Of a DNA stretch of 64,000 nt, positions 52,988 through 63,326 are shown one piece after another. Each line of letters opens with the position of its first letter. Positions within the stretch are counted from its first letter, which is position 1. Source of the stretch: an uncultured Algibacter sp. (GTDB lineage: Bacteria; Bacteroidota; Bacteroidia; Flavobacteriales; Flavobacteriaceae). The stretch lies in the NCBI GenBank assembly GCA_947502405.1, contig CANMZT010000016.1, forward strand, positions 1 through 64,000, written 5' to 3'. A program made the translations under genes and the position numbers. The notes under the pieces are model-generated. The model saw only the letters and a list, made by a program, of their open reading frames with translations. It did no database searches and was not told the origin of the DNA.

Positions 52988-55027
52988 ATGCGGCTACTCA
53001 ATTTTACTATAATTAAACTAAGTATTTGCCTGATTCTGGGCATTATTATTGGCTATGTATTCAATTTTCCTTTAAACACCTCAATACTTTTATCAGTTTC
53101 GCTTCTTATTGCTTTGCTTGTTTTTTATTTTATTGCCAAAAAGCAATTTTTACAATCTATTTGGTTTGGTGCTTTTGCGTTTTTAGTTATGATTTCTGTT
53201 GGTATTTTAACAACCAGTTTTCATAATCAAAAAAACTTTTCAAATCATTACACGAAATTAATACCGATAGAACGCGATAGCTTAAACACTGTAACTTTTA
53301 GAATACGAGAAATTTTAAAACCTGGAAATTACTATGACAAATACATTATTGATCTTTTAGAAATCAATCAAAAAAAAGTTACTGGCAAAACACTTTTAAA
53401 CATCCAAAAAGACACTTTATTTTCACCTTTAAAAATTGATGACATTTATGTAAGCAGAACCGATTTTAAAGATCTTATTCACCCACTAAACCCTAATCAA
53501 TTTGACTATAAAAACTATTTAGAAAAAAAATACATTTATCATCAGCTCTTTACATCAAACGAAGCATTATTAGATACTAAATTGGAAGCAAGAACTCTTT
53601 TTGGAATTGCTGATAATATTAGACAACATATCAATAAAAAACTTAGGCCTTACAATTTTAAATCTGATGAACTCGCCATAATCAATGCTCTTTTGTTAGG
53701 GCAAAGGCAAGATATTAGCGAAGACGTTTACACCAGTTACACAAACGCAGGTGCTATACATATTTTGGCTGTTTCGGGTCTTCATGTTGGTATAATTCTA
53801 ATTATTCTGAGCTTCGTTTTTAGGCCCTTAGAACAATTTAAACACGGTAAACTCATAAAAACAATTCTTTTAGTGAGTATGCTTTGGAGTTTTGCATTAA
53901 TTGCAGGATTATCAGCTTCGGTTACAAGAGCAGTTACCATGTTTAGTATTGTAGCTATTGCATTAAACCTTAAACGACCTACCAACATATTCAACACTTT
54001 AGCCATTAGCATGTTTGTTATTTTACTTATAAAACCGTTATTCTTATTTGATGTAGGGTTTCAGTTAAGTTATTTGGCTGTATTTGCTATAGTTATAATT
54101 GACCCGTATTTGTATAGCTTTTGGAAACCAAAATATTGGGTTACTGATAAATTATGGCATACGTTTACAATTACTGTTTCTGCTCAATTCGGAATTATAC
54201 CAGTTAGTCTATATTACTTTCATCAGTTTCCGGGTTTATTTTTTATCTCAAACCTATTTATAATTCCGTTTTTAGGCCTTATACTCGGTTTTGGCATTGT
54301 AGTCATTCTGTTAGCTATTTTAAACTTGCTTCCTCAGTTTGTAGCTGATAGCTTTGGATGCATTATAAGTGCTATGAATGGCTTTGTAAGTTGGGTATCT
54401 AAACAAGAAGCCTTTTTATTTAAAGGTATTTCTTTTAGTCTTCTATTAGTCATCACATCTTATTTATTAATTATAGCATTCTTTAGGCTTGTTTTTAAAA
54501 GAAATTACTTAAATCTTAAATTGTTTTTAATAGCCTTTCTCATTATTCAAAGCACTTTTATTTTTAACAAATTTTACAAACCCACCAATACCTTTATTGT
54601 TTTTCATAAAAGTAGATTTAGCTTACTAGGAAATACCACAAATAATAAAATTATAGTTGCTAGCGATTTTGATAGTATTACAAATACAAAAAACAAGATT
54701 ATTAAAGATTATACCGTTGGTAATAATATAGCTGAAATTGAAGAACAAAAAATAGCTTCAGTTTACCAACTGAACGATAAAAACCTATTAGTGATCGATA
54801 GCCTTGGAATTTATAATATTAAGACATTCAAACCAGATTATGTTTTGCTCAGGCAATCACCAAAAATCAATTTAAGTAGGCTAATTGATTCTCTAAAGCC
54901 GAAACATATTATTTCTGATGGAAGTAATTACAAATCCTACATAGAGCGTTGGGAACATATATGTAGAAAAAGAAAAATCCCTTTTCACCAAACTAGTAAA
55001 AAGGGTGCGTTTGTTATAGATTATTAA
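52988..55027 (+). CDS. comEC: ComEC/Rec2-family DNA uptake channel protein
   Basis: ComEC forms the inner-membrane channel for single-stranded DNA in natural transformation. The 679-residue protein has N-terminal helices, a DUF4131-type soluble part (about 95-210), the competence domain with NALLLGQRQDISEDVYTSYT, AGAIHILAVSGLHVGIILII and FQLSYLAVFAIVIIDP, then more helices up to about residue 530. The C-terminal 150 residues are soluble but do not show the HxHxDH motif of the metallo-beta-lactamase domain found in longer ComEC proteins. Confidence 0.9.
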   Translation: MRLLNFTIIKLSICLILGIIIGYVFNFPLNTSILLSVSLLIALLVFYFIAKKQFLQSIWFGAFAFLVMISVGILTTSFHNQKNFSNHYTKLIPIERDSLNTVTFRIREILKPGNYYDKYIIDLLEINQKKVTGKTLLNIQKDTLFSPLKIDDIYVSRTDFKDLIHPLNPNQFDYKNYLEKKYIYHQLFTSNEALLDTKLEARTLFGIADNIRQHINKKLRPYNFKSDELAIINALLLGQRQDISEDVYTSYTNAGAIHILAVSGLHVGIILIILSFVFRPLEQFKHGKLIKTILLVSMLWSFALIAGLSASVTRAVTMFSIVAIALNLKRPTNIFNTLAISMFVILLIKPLFLFDVGFQLSYLAVFAIVIIDPYLYSFWKPKYWVTDKLWHTFTITVSAQFGIIPVSLYYFHQFPGLFFISNLFIIPFLGLILGFGIVVILLAILNLLPQFVADSFGCIISAMNGFVSWVSKQEAFLFKGISFSLLLVITSYLLIIAFFRLVFKRNYLNLKLFLIAFLIIQSTFIFNKFYKPTNTFIVFHKSRFSLLGNTTNNKIIVASDFDSITNTKNKIIKDYTVGNNIAEIEEQKIASVYQLNDKNLLVIDSLGIYNIKTFKPDYVLLRQSPKINLSRLIDSLKPKHIISDGSNYKSYIERWEHICRKRKIPFHQTSKKGAFVIDY

Positions 55028-55032
55028 TTTTT

Positions 55033-55503
55033 CTATATCGTTTTTTTGACTATGTTATTCGCCACTTCAAGCCATTTTTTTGCGCCTCCACGCACATAAC
55101 CTGTTTTACCCAAATTATTCAAATTCATTCTTCCGTCAGGCAGCTTTTCAGGGCTTACAAAATGAACAGAAGGATATCCTCTTACTTTAAACATAGCTTG
55201 CAGTTGTCGGTTTTGCCCTTTTATTTTTTCATCTTGTGGTGTTCTTCTAGGAAAGTCTAATTCTACTAAAACCATATCATTAGACCATTTTTCAAAATCG
55301 GAAGTTTTAAAAACTTCATTTTGGAGTTTGATACACCATCCACACCAGTCTGATCCTGTAAAAAATAGCATCACTTTTTTATTTTCCTTAACTGCAATTT
55401 CTAGAGCTTCATTAACATCAGTATGCCAAGTAACTCTTTCTTGAGCAATACTAACACTAGAGACAAAACCTGTTAAGAATAAAGTAAATATAAACTTCTT
55501 CAT
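55033..55503 (-). CDS. Secreted thioredoxin-like protein (CGWC)
   Basis: The 156-residue protein has a signal peptide (FIFTLFLTGFVSSVSIAQ) and a thioredoxin fold of the DUF255/Thioredoxin_7 type with active site GSDWCGWCIKLQNEVF (about 50-65) and a cis-proline region RGYPSVHFV. It should act as a periplasmic thiol oxidoreductase. It follows a second thioredoxin-like gene after 16 bases. Confidence 0.88.
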   Translation of the reverse strand: MKKFIFTLFLTGFVSSVSIAQERVTWHTDVNEALEIAVKENKKVMLFFTGSDWCGWCIKLQNEVFKTSDFEKWSNDMVLVELDFPRRTPQDEKIKGQNRQLQAMFKVRGYPSVHFVSPEKLPDGRMNLNNLGKTGYVRGGAKKWLEVANNIVKKTI

Positions 55504-55519
55504 ATATTATTATTTTTAC

Positions 55520-56068
55520 TTAGCCTTTAAACTCAGGCTGAAATGCTTTATAGTATTCATTAAACTTTTCTTGAGTATCTAGTTTTTTATGCTCATCCTT
55601 ATCAAACATTTTTAAATACAACTCCATTTGAGAAACTGTTTTATACCCTATCAAAGGAAAGATTAAATCACCTTTTTCATCCAAAAACATCACCGTTGGA
55701 TAGGATCTTATTTGAAAATATCGAGCCAATTCATGAGCAGAATTTCTTCTATTAGCAAAAGCAGGATTATAATTTGGATTAGAAAACGATTTACCATTAT
55801 AATTTACAACCTCATTACCTTCTCCATTAAACTTTACCGCATAATAATTTGCATTTACATAATCTGCCACATCTTTATTCTGAAATGTATTTTTATCAAG
55901 CATTTTACATGGTCCACACCAATTGGTGTAAACATCCATCATAATTTTCTTTGGATTTTTCTTCTGAAGTTTAATAGCCTCTTCAAAAGTGACCCAGTTA
56001 ATCTTTTGCGCTATAGCATTTAAGCTTAAGAATGCTAATGCTAGTGTAAAAAGTATAGTTTTCTTCAT
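55520..56068 (-). CDS. Secreted thioredoxin-like protein (CGPC)
   Basis: The 182-residue protein has a signal peptide (ILFTLALAFLSLNAIAQ) and a thioredoxin fold with active site TNWCGPCKMLDKNTF (about 48-62), the cis-Pro loop IRSYPTVMFLDEKG and a C-terminal helical extension. It is a likely periplasmic disulfide reductase. It is 87 bases after the frameshifted POT gene, at the downstream end of the peptide-utilisation unit. Confidence 0.88.
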   Translation of the reverse strand: MKKTILFTLALAFLSLNAIAQKINWVTFEEAIKLQKKNPKKIMMDVYTNWCGPCKMLDKNTFQNKDVADYVNANYYAVKFNGEGNEVVNYNGKSFSNPNYNPAFANRRNSAHELARYFQIRSYPTVMFLDEKGDLIFPLIGYKTVSQMELYLKMFDKDEHKKLDTQEKFNEYYKAFQPEFKG

Positions 56069-56155
56069 AACCTATAAGTTGCAAATGGTATGCCGAACTT
56101 ACAAAAAATGCCCCTAAATAGGGACATTTTGAATATTTTTTAACGATTTATTCGA

Positions 56156-57939
56156 TTATCGAACACCGTGCATGAGCTTTTTGAGTAGTGGATTTAAGAC
56201 AATTGAAATTATACCAACCCCTATTGGAATTAATGTAAATATCAAGAAAAAAGTTCCTAGAGAATACTGCTCTGAAATTTTATCAATCATCCCTCCCATT
56301 GTACCTGCAGCCTTTTGACCAACAGCAATTGCCAAGTACCACACACCAAACATAAAGCCTATCATTCTGGGAGGCACTAGTTTACTCAAATACGACAACC
56401 CTACTGGAGAAATACACAACTCACCCATAGTATGCAATAGGTAAGCAAAAATTAGAAAAATCATACTCACAGAAGCTGTTTTTGCGCCCGATGGGATTTC
56501 TGAAGCACCATAGGATAGAAAAGCGAAACCAAGCCTTAGTAAAATTAAACCTATACCGTATTTCATTGCAGCACTAGGATTATATTTACTTTCCCACCAT
56601 CTTGAAAATAAAGGTGCTAACGTAATTATGAAAAATGAATTTAAAATTCCAAACCAAGTTGCATCTACCTCATTACCTTCTTGAGAAAATTTATCAGCTA
56701 ATCTAAATATCACCAAAAACCATAGTCCAGCAAAAGCAATTCCTAAAATAATATTTGATAAACCTATTCTGGAAAATGTCTTTTTAGCTAATAAAACAAG
56801 TACCCAAGTAATTATTATTAATGGTACAGTAGTTAATAAGGCATCAATAATTTTAAAAATCATTGCTGAATTCCCAATTAAATCTCGCTCGGTATAATCT
56901 CGAGCAAATAAAGTCATAGACCCCAATGATTGTTCAAAAAAAGCAAAGAAGAAGACCGTAAATATTCCAAAAATAGAGACTGCAATAATTTTATCTCTTA
57001 CCACTTTAATATATCTTGAAATTCTAGTTACTAGTAGTATTAAGAACAATACAAGAGCACAAAGCACTACAACATTTGAACCACTTAAGTTCCCAATTTG
57101 AAATGGTAATAAGTTTGTTCCTCCTATCTTCTCCAATGGGTCATTAAACAAATATAATAGTCCACCAACCGATGATAGGATAATTAAAACCTTATCAAAT
57201 AAGGTAAATGGATTAAGTTTTTCTTCTGTTTGATTTGCACTACTATCAGCTGGACTTTCTTCATTTATATTTTGAGGTAATTCAACCTCATATACTTTAC
57301 TAGGTTTTGCCCCAACACTTCCAAATAAACTTCCTGCCAACCAAAACTGAAGCATACCTAAAAACATAAATATACCAGCTAAACCAAAGCCCCAAGACCA
57401 ACCAAAATTTTCGGCTAAATATCCACAGAGCATCATTCCAAAAAATGCACCTGCATTTACCCCCATGTAAAATATGGTATAAGCTCCATCTTTTTTTGAC
57501 TCCTTCCCTTTGTACATTTCAGAAATTATCGAAGTAATATTTGGCTTAAAGAAGCCTGTTCCGATAATCAAAAGCGCTAAACCAATATAAAATGTAGTAG
57601 TAGTTTCTAAAGCCATTGATGCATGCCCTAAAGTCATTATCGTACAACCAATTACAACTGCTATTCTATAACCTGTGATTTTATCTGCTACCCAGCCTCC
57701 AATTATTGGTGTTAAGTATAAGAGCGACGCATAAGTACCTATTAAAGCCAGTGCATTCTCTCTAGCCCATCCCCATCCTGGATTATCGTCAATTATTGGT
57801 GCCGTTAAAATATTACTAGTAGAATTCTCATCCCATAGAATGAAAACCGTTCCCACATTTCAGTAAAAAACAACACAAATAGTCCTGCAGGATGACCTAT
57901 TACTTTATCCTTAAAAAGATTTTCAATATCCGTATTCAT
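56156..57939 (-). pseudogene. POT/PTR-family peptide transporter gene with a single-base frameshift
   Basis: The main frame (56156-57856) codes most of a proton-coupled oligopeptide transporter but lacks the N-terminus. That N-terminus is found upstream in another frame: ATG at 57939 reads [20 protein letters not shown], then [20 protein letters not shown] and stops. One extra base in the TTTT run (plus strand AAAA 57807-57810) would join it to [15 protein letters not shown] of the main frame. The rest looks intact, including YMGVNAGAFFGMM and GELCISPVGLSYLSKL. So it is a very recent frameshift or a homopolymer sequencing error. The intact neighbour at 57964-59538 is a paralog. Confidence 0.85.
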
Positions 57940-57963
57940 AAAAGAAGATTTCAAATTTAATTA

Positions 57964-59538
57964 TTAATGCTTTTCATCCATGAGTTCAGAGCCATCGTCA
58001 CCGGGGTTATCTGCATCAACACCATGCATCATTTTTTTTACTAATGGTGAAAACAACAATAAAATAAATCCGAATCCAACTCCTGTATATAGTAAATATT
58101 CAAAAAGCTGTAAATAACTTTCTTTAGCAATACTTAAGTCTAAAGTAGTACCGTTAGATGTATCAACTGAAGCTATATTTGCTAAAACTGAAGCTATAAA
58201 CTCTGAACTTGCAGTAGCTAAAAACCATACACCCATCATAAATCCAACTATCTTTGGTGGAGACAATTTTGTTACAGCTGATAAACCTACAGGTGATAAA
58301 CACAATTCTCCGCAAGTATGTAAAAAATAAGTTATTACTAACCAATAAATAGCAACCTTACCTATTCCTGAAGCATTAATACCTAACACTAAAGACCCAA
58401 AACCTAAACCTACAAGCATTAATGCTAATGAGAACTTAACTGCTGTATTAGGGTTATACTTACCTAATTTAACCCATAACCAAGCAAAGACTGGTGCTAA
58501 AAGAATTATGAATAAAGCATTTAAACTTAAAAAAGTTCCAGCAGCTATATCGCCCCTATCTAAAACTCTATCAGCGAATAAATTTAAGGATGTATAAGCT
58601 TGCTCAAATAATGCCCAAAATATTACAGTAAAAACTATTAGTACGGTTAGCGCGAATAATTGTTCCCTTGCTATCTTATCCAATTCTTTAATAGCATAAT
58701 AAATTATATATATAAATGAAGCTGCTCCAGCTATCATCAAAGACATTGATACAGCCTCATGCCTTTGTACCATCTGCCAAAAAATAACAGTTGACAGTAT
58801 ACTAGCTATATAAATTAGCCATTCATTTTTAACACCAAATGTAAGTTGATTCAAAAAATCTGGAACAGAAGATTCACCTTTACCCATCAAGTATTTTTTA
58901 CCTAAAATAAATGTTATTAAACCTAAGGTCATTCCTATTCCTGCAGCCCCAAAACCATAACTCCATCCAAATTTCTCGCCTAACCAAACACATATTATAG
59001 TAGCAAAAAAAGAACCTAGATTAATACCCATATAAAAAATTGTAAATCCCGAATCACGTCTCTTATCACCAACTTTGTATAACTCCCCCACTAGAGATGA
59101 TATATTTGCTTTTAAAAATCCTACCCCCAAAATTATTAGAGCTAGTGAAAAATAAAATACTTGAAGTGCAGTATCATCTCTTGTTATAGCTCCTGTCAAA
59201 GATTGTGTAGCTGCATTTCCTTCATAAGCCATTCCTAAGTGCCCTAAAACGAGCATGACTCCTCCAAATACAATCGCTTTTCTAAATCCTAAATATTTAT
59301 CCGCTATAAATCCACCTATTACAGGAACAGCGTATACTAAAGCAGCATAACTACCTATTATTAAATTCCCTGCACTATCTGAGAACAAGTGATACTTAGT
59401 CAAATAAAAAATCAAGAGTGCTTTCATTCCATAAAATGAAAAACGCTCCCACATTTCTGTAAAAAATAATATATATAAACCAACAGGGTGTCCAAATAAT
59501 TCTTTTTCTTGAGATTGTTTTAATGCCGAAGTAGCCAT
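57964..59538 (-). CDS. POT/PTR-family proton-coupled peptide transporter
   Basis: POT transporters bring di- and tripeptides into the cell with protons. The 524-residue protein has about 14 helices. The family signatures are [20 protein letters not shown] near the start (ExxER motif nearby), FTIFYMGINLGSFFATIICV in the centre and CGELCLSPVGLSAVTKL later. Its gene lies 21 bases downstream of the dipeptidyl peptidase gene, so peptides released outside or in the periplasm can be imported by the product of the same message. Confidence 0.93.
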   Translation of the reverse strand: MATSALKQSQEKELFGHPVGLYILFFTEMWERFSFYGMKALLIFYLTKYHLFSDSAGNLIIGSYAALVYAVPVIGGFIADKYLGFRKAIVFGGVMLVLGHLGMAYEGNAATQSLTGAITRDDTALQVFYFSLALIILGVGFLKANISSLVGELYKVGDKRRDSGFTIFYMGINLGSFFATIICVWLGEKFGWSYGFGAAGIGMTLGLITFILGKKYLMGKGESSVPDFLNQLTFGVKNEWLIYIASILSTVIFWQMVQRHEAVSMSLMIAGAASFIYIIYYAIKELDKIAREQLFALTVLIVFTVIFWALFEQAYTSLNLFADRVLDRGDIAAGTFLSLNALFIILLAPVFAWLWVKLGKYNPNTAVKFSLALMLVGLGFGSLVLGINASGIGKVAIYWLVITYFLHTCGELCLSPVGLSAVTKLSPPKIVGFMMGVWFLATASSEFIASVLANIASVDTSNGTTLDLSIAKESYLQLFEYLLYTGVGFGFILLLFSPLVKKMMHGVDADNPGDDGSELMDEKH

Positions 59539-59559
59539 ATATAAAGTTTTGGTTAGTTT

Positions 59560-61785
59560 TTAGCCTTTAATATTAATCTGATTCACTTTAGTTTCTTTTT
59601 CTTCTTGAATTTTATCGCCAAGTGTTTCATGAATAAAATTGGTCATTTTTTTGTATAGATGCAATCTAGTGTTTCCGCCATATATGCCATGGTTTTTATC
59701 TGGATAAATAGCCCAATCAAATTGTTTATCAGCTTGAATTAAAGCCTCTGCTAAACGCATAGTGTTTTGTAAATGTACATTATCATCTCCAGATCCATGT
59801 ACTAAAAGAAAATCACCTTTTAATTTATCTACATGATTTATAGGCGAGTTTTCATCATAGCCACTAGGATTTTCTTGTGGCGTGGTCATATAGCGTTCAG
59901 TATAAATAGTATCATAAAAACGCCAGCTACTTACAGGAGCCACAGCAATAGCCATTTTAAATACATCATTCCCTTTAAACAAGCAGTTACTACTCATAAA
60001 ACCACCATAACTCCATCCCCAAATACCAATTCTGGCAGCATCAACATAGGGTAATTCTCCTAATTGTTTTGCTGCTGCAATTTGGTCTTCAACTTCATAT
60101 TTACCTAATTCATTTTGAGTTACCTTTTTAAAATCTGCACCTTTCAACCCCGTTCCACGTCCATCTATACAGGCAATAATATAGCCTTGTTGGGCTAAGT
60201 GTTGGTACCAGTAATCATTAGCACTATTCCAACTGTTAGCAACCTGTTGAGACCCAGGACCTGAATATTGATACATAAATAGCGGATAGGTTTTTGAAGC
60301 ATCAAAATTTGCAGGTTTAATCATCCACATATTTAAATCGTTTCCATTAACATTAATAGTACTAAATGTTTTCTTGGATGTTTTAAACTCGGATAGTTTT
60401 TGGGCTAACTTATCATTGTCTTTGATACTTTTTATCAAATTACCAGAAGCTGCACTATTCAAAGTATATTCTGGTGGCGTAGTAGCACTAGAAAATGTAT
60501 TTATAAAGAATGAAAAATCAGCGCTAAATGCTGCATTATTAGTTCCTTCACTCTTTGTTAATCGGTTTTTATTTCTACCGTTTAGCTTTATAGAGTAAAC
60601 ATCTCTATTTATCGAACCATTTTCAACCGATTGATAAAAAATGGTATTTGTTTTATCATCATAACCATAATAGTCAGTTACCTCCCAATTACCTTTAGTT
60701 ACTTGGTTAATCAAATTTCCTTTCTTATCGTAGTGATAAATATGATTATAACCATCTTTTTCACTTGTCCAAATAAAACTATTATCCTTTAAAAAAGTTA
60801 AGTTATCAGTAACATCAATATAAGCTTTGTCTTTTTCAGCTAATACCAAACTAGATGAGTTTGTTTTTGCATTAATCATCCATAAGTCCAACTCGTTTTG
60901 ATGCCTATTCATATATTGAGCACTTAAAATATCTGGATTTTTTGTCCATTTAATTCTAGGAATATAAAAGTCTTCGTAAGCTTTATCTACTTTGACTTCA
61001 TGCGTTTTTCCTGAGTTTAAATCGTAAAGATGTAAAGTTACTAATGAATTAGCTTCACCAGCTTTTGGGTATTTAAAAACCTGTTGTGTTTGATATAATT
61101 CTGAACCATAAACATCCATAGAAAACTCTGGTACATTGGTCTCGTCAAAACGAATAAAGGCAATTTTATTACTATCTGCATTCCAATCAAAAGCACGAAC
61201 AAAACTAAATTCTTCTTCGTACACCCAATCGGTAATACCATTTATAATTTTATTCTTTTCACCATCAGAAGTAATCTGAGTGATTTCACCAGAACTTAAA
61301 TCTTTCATATAAAGGTTGTTATCTTTAGCAAAAGCCACTTTTTTTCCATCAGGAGAAAATGTTGGCTCTTGTATTTTATCTTCAGAAATTAAGTCTAAAT
61401 CGCCGCTCTTTACATTATAAACGAAATAATTTCCTAATGCTGAACGTCTATAAATGGCTTTTTCATTAGTAGCTAGAATAACCTGCTGCTCATCTTCACT
61501 AAACGTATAATCCGTAAAATAAGGGATAGCTTCCAAATCTGCTGAACTAACCAATGTTTTAACCTTCTTCAATGTTTTATAATCATAAATATCAATAGAT
61601 GTGCTTCTAGACGCTCTATCAAAATTTAAAACAGAATATTGTTGACCATTGTCCATAGAATGCAAAGCATCCATTCGTTCTGTTCTAAACGTACCGTCTT
61701 TCCAAATTTCTTCAAGTGTAATATTTTTAGTTTGTGCTGCTAAAATTGTAGTGATAAAAAGACAAACAAAAAGGGATAATTTCAT
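59560..61785 (-). CDS. Dipeptidyl peptidase IV (S9 family)
   Basis: The enzyme removes X-Pro or X-Ala dipeptides from peptide N-termini. From the ATG at 61785 it has 741 residues with a signal peptide (MKLSLFVCLFITTILAAQ). The beta-propeller covers about 40-480 and the alpha/beta hydrolase about 490-741. Active-site residues are Ser in WGWSYGGFMSS, Asp in HGSGDDNVH and His in YPDKNHGIYG. The double-Glu motif of DPP-IV is visible in TDWVYEEEFSFVRAF. It is the first gene of the peptide-utilisation unit. Confidence 0.93.
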   Translation of the reverse strand: MKLSLFVCLFITTILAAQTKNITLEEIWKDGTFRTERMDALHSMDNGQQYSVLNFDRASRSTSIDIYDYKTLKKVKTLVSSADLEAIPYFTDYTFSEDEQQVILATNEKAIYRRSALGNYFVYNVKSGDLDLISEDKIQEPTFSPDGKKVAFAKDNNLYMKDLSSGEITQITSDGEKNKIINGITDWVYEEEFSFVRAFDWNADSNKIAFIRFDETNVPEFSMDVYGSELYQTQQVFKYPKAGEANSLVTLHLYDLNSGKTHEVKVDKAYEDFYIPRIKWTKNPDILSAQYMNRHQNELDLWMINAKTNSSSLVLAEKDKAYIDVTDNLTFLKDNSFIWTSEKDGYNHIYHYDKKGNLINQVTKGNWEVTDYYGYDDKTNTIFYQSVENGSINRDVYSIKLNGRNKNRLTKSEGTNNAAFSADFSFFINTFSSATTPPEYTLNSAASGNLIKSIKDNDKLAQKLSEFKTSKKTFSTINVNGNDLNMWMIKPANFDASKTYPLFMYQYSGPGSQQVANSWNSANDYWYQHLAQQGYIIACIDGRGTGLKGADFKKVTQNELGKYEVEDQIAAAKQLGELPYVDAARIGIWGWSYGGFMSSNCLFKGNDVFKMAIAVAPVSSWRFYDTIYTERYMTTPQENPSGYDENSPINHVDKLKGDFLLVHGSGDDNVHLQNTMRLAEALIQADKQFDWAIYPDKNHGIYGGNTRLHLYKKMTNFIHETLGDKIQEEKETKVNQINIKG

Positions 61786-61974
61786 GTGTTGCATATATTT
61801 ATTTAACCAGTTTTATTAAGTGAAATATTAATCAATTATATGAATTAAGCTTAAAAAGCTATTTTTTTCATAAAATGTTGTCAAGTTTACTAAAAATTAT
61901 GCAAAAAACCCTATTTATTAACACTTAAATAAGGTAGTTTAGAGTTGGCTATTCAATATTCATACCAAGAGTCT

Positions 61975-61982
61975 TATCTTTG
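61975..61982 (+). promoter_or_regulatory. Candidate -7 promoter element for the HMG-CoA reductase gene
   Basis: TATCTTTG, perfect TAnnTTTG match, 19 bases before the ATG at 62001. A TTG at 61945-61947 is 27 bases away, longer than the usual spacer. Confidence 0.35.
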
Positions 61983-62000
61983 CTATGCAAATTTTATAAT

Positions 62001-63326
62001 ATGAGTAAATCTATTGCTGGTTTTTCTAAATTATCAAAGTCAAAAAAAATTGATTGGATTGTTGACACCTATTTTTCAAATGCTGATGATACCAAACGTG
62101 TTTTAAAACAATATTGGAATTCAGATGACAAATTACAACAGCTTCATGATGAATTTATTGAAAACACCATTACCAACTATTATTTGCCTTTAGGTGTTGC
62201 ACCTAATTTCTTGATAAATAATACGTTATACACAATCCCTATGGCTATTGAGGAAAGCTCAGTAGTTGCTGCAGCAAGTAAAGCAGCTAAATTCTGGCTT
62301 GAACGAGGTGGATTTAAAACCAAAGTAATTTCAACCACAAAAATTGGGCAAGTTCACTTTATATATAAAGGTGATTTTGATAAACTAGTAACATTTTTTA
62401 ATCAAGTTAAATCGAAGCTTATAACAGAAAGTGAAGCTATCACCAAAAACATGAAAAAGCGAGGTGGTGGCATTCTTGATATTGAATTACGCAATAAAAC
62501 GGCAGATATTGAAAATTACTATCAGTTACACGCATCTTTTGAGACTTTGGATGCTATGGGTGCCAATTTTATAAATTCTTGTTTAGAGCAATTTGCAAAA
62601 ACATTTAAAAAAGAAGCCTTATCCTTTGATTTGTTTTCTGATAAAGAAAAAGAGATTGATATTGTGATGAGCATTTTATCTAACTACGTTCCGAATTGTT
62701 TAGTTAGAGCCGAAGTGAGTTGTAATGTTGAAGATTTAACTGAAGGCTCTGATTTTTCAGGAGAAGCTTTTGCAAGTAAATTTATTCAAGCAGTTAATAT
62801 TGCTGAAGTTGAACCATATAGAGCTGTGACACATAATAAAGGCATCATGAATGGTATTGATGCTGTAGTTTTAGCAACAGGAAATGATTTTAGAGCTGTT
62901 GAGGCAGGTGTACATGCTTACGCTTCAAAAGACGGACGATACAGTAGTTTATCTCATGCTAAAGTGGAAAATAACATATTCACCTTTTGGATGGAAATCC
63001 CCCTAGCTTTGGGAACCGTTGGCGGACTAACAGGATTACACCCGCTAGTAAAATTAGCTTTAGAGTTACTACATAAACCATCTGCAAAAGAACTTATGCA
63101 AATTGTAGCTGTAGCAGGATTAGCTCAGAATTTTGCAGCGTTACGCTCATTAACAACTACTGGCATCCAACAAGGACACATGAAAATGCACTTGATGAAT
63201 ATTTTAAACCAATTTGAAGCTAATGAGTTTGAAAAACAAACCTTAGTAGAACATTTTAAAAATAACACGGTAACACATAGTGCTGTTACAGAAGCACTAA
63301 AAAACCTACGAGTTTCCAGTGAATAA
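62001..63326 (+). CDS. Hydroxymethylglutaryl-CoA reductase (class II type)
   Basis: HMG-CoA reductase makes mevalonate (or runs in reverse in degraders). From the ATG at 62001 it has 441 residues (MSKSIAGFSKLSK); seven upstream codons are also open. Class II features: MAIEESSVVAAASKAAKFW (catalytic Glu), GGGILDIELRN, IDAVVLATGNDFRAVEAGVH (catalytic Lys/Asp region) and GGLTGLHPLVKLAL. The GHMP kinase gene overlaps its end by eight bases, so both serve the mevalonate route to isoprenoids. Confidence 0.93.
   Translation: MSKSIAGFSKLSKSKKIDWIVDTYFSNADDTKRVLKQYWNSDDKLQQLHDEFIENTITNYYLPLGVAPNFLINNTLYTIPMAIEESSVVAAASKAAKFWLERGGFKTKVISTTKIGQVHFIYKGDFDKLVTFFNQVKSKLITESEAITKNMKKRGGGILDIELRNKTADIENYYQLHASFETLDAMGANFINSCLEQFAKTFKKEALSFDLFSDKEKEIDIVMSILSNYVPNCLVRAEVSCNVEDLTEGSDFSGEAFASKFIQAVNIAEVEPYRAVTHNKGIMNGIDAVVLATGNDFRAVEAGVHAYASKDGRYSSLSHAKVENNIFTFWMEIPLALGTVGGLTGLHPLVKLALELLHKPSAKELMQIVAVAGLAQNFAALRSLTTTGIQQGHMKMHLMNILNQFEANEFEKQTLVEHFKNNTVTHSAVTEALKNLRVSSE

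Noticed and set aside
57800-57815. Programmed -1 frameshift in the POT gene
   Set aside because: The sequence before the stop (GTA ATA TTT TAA) is not a proper X XXY YYZ slippery heptamer, and the paralog next to it needs no shift.
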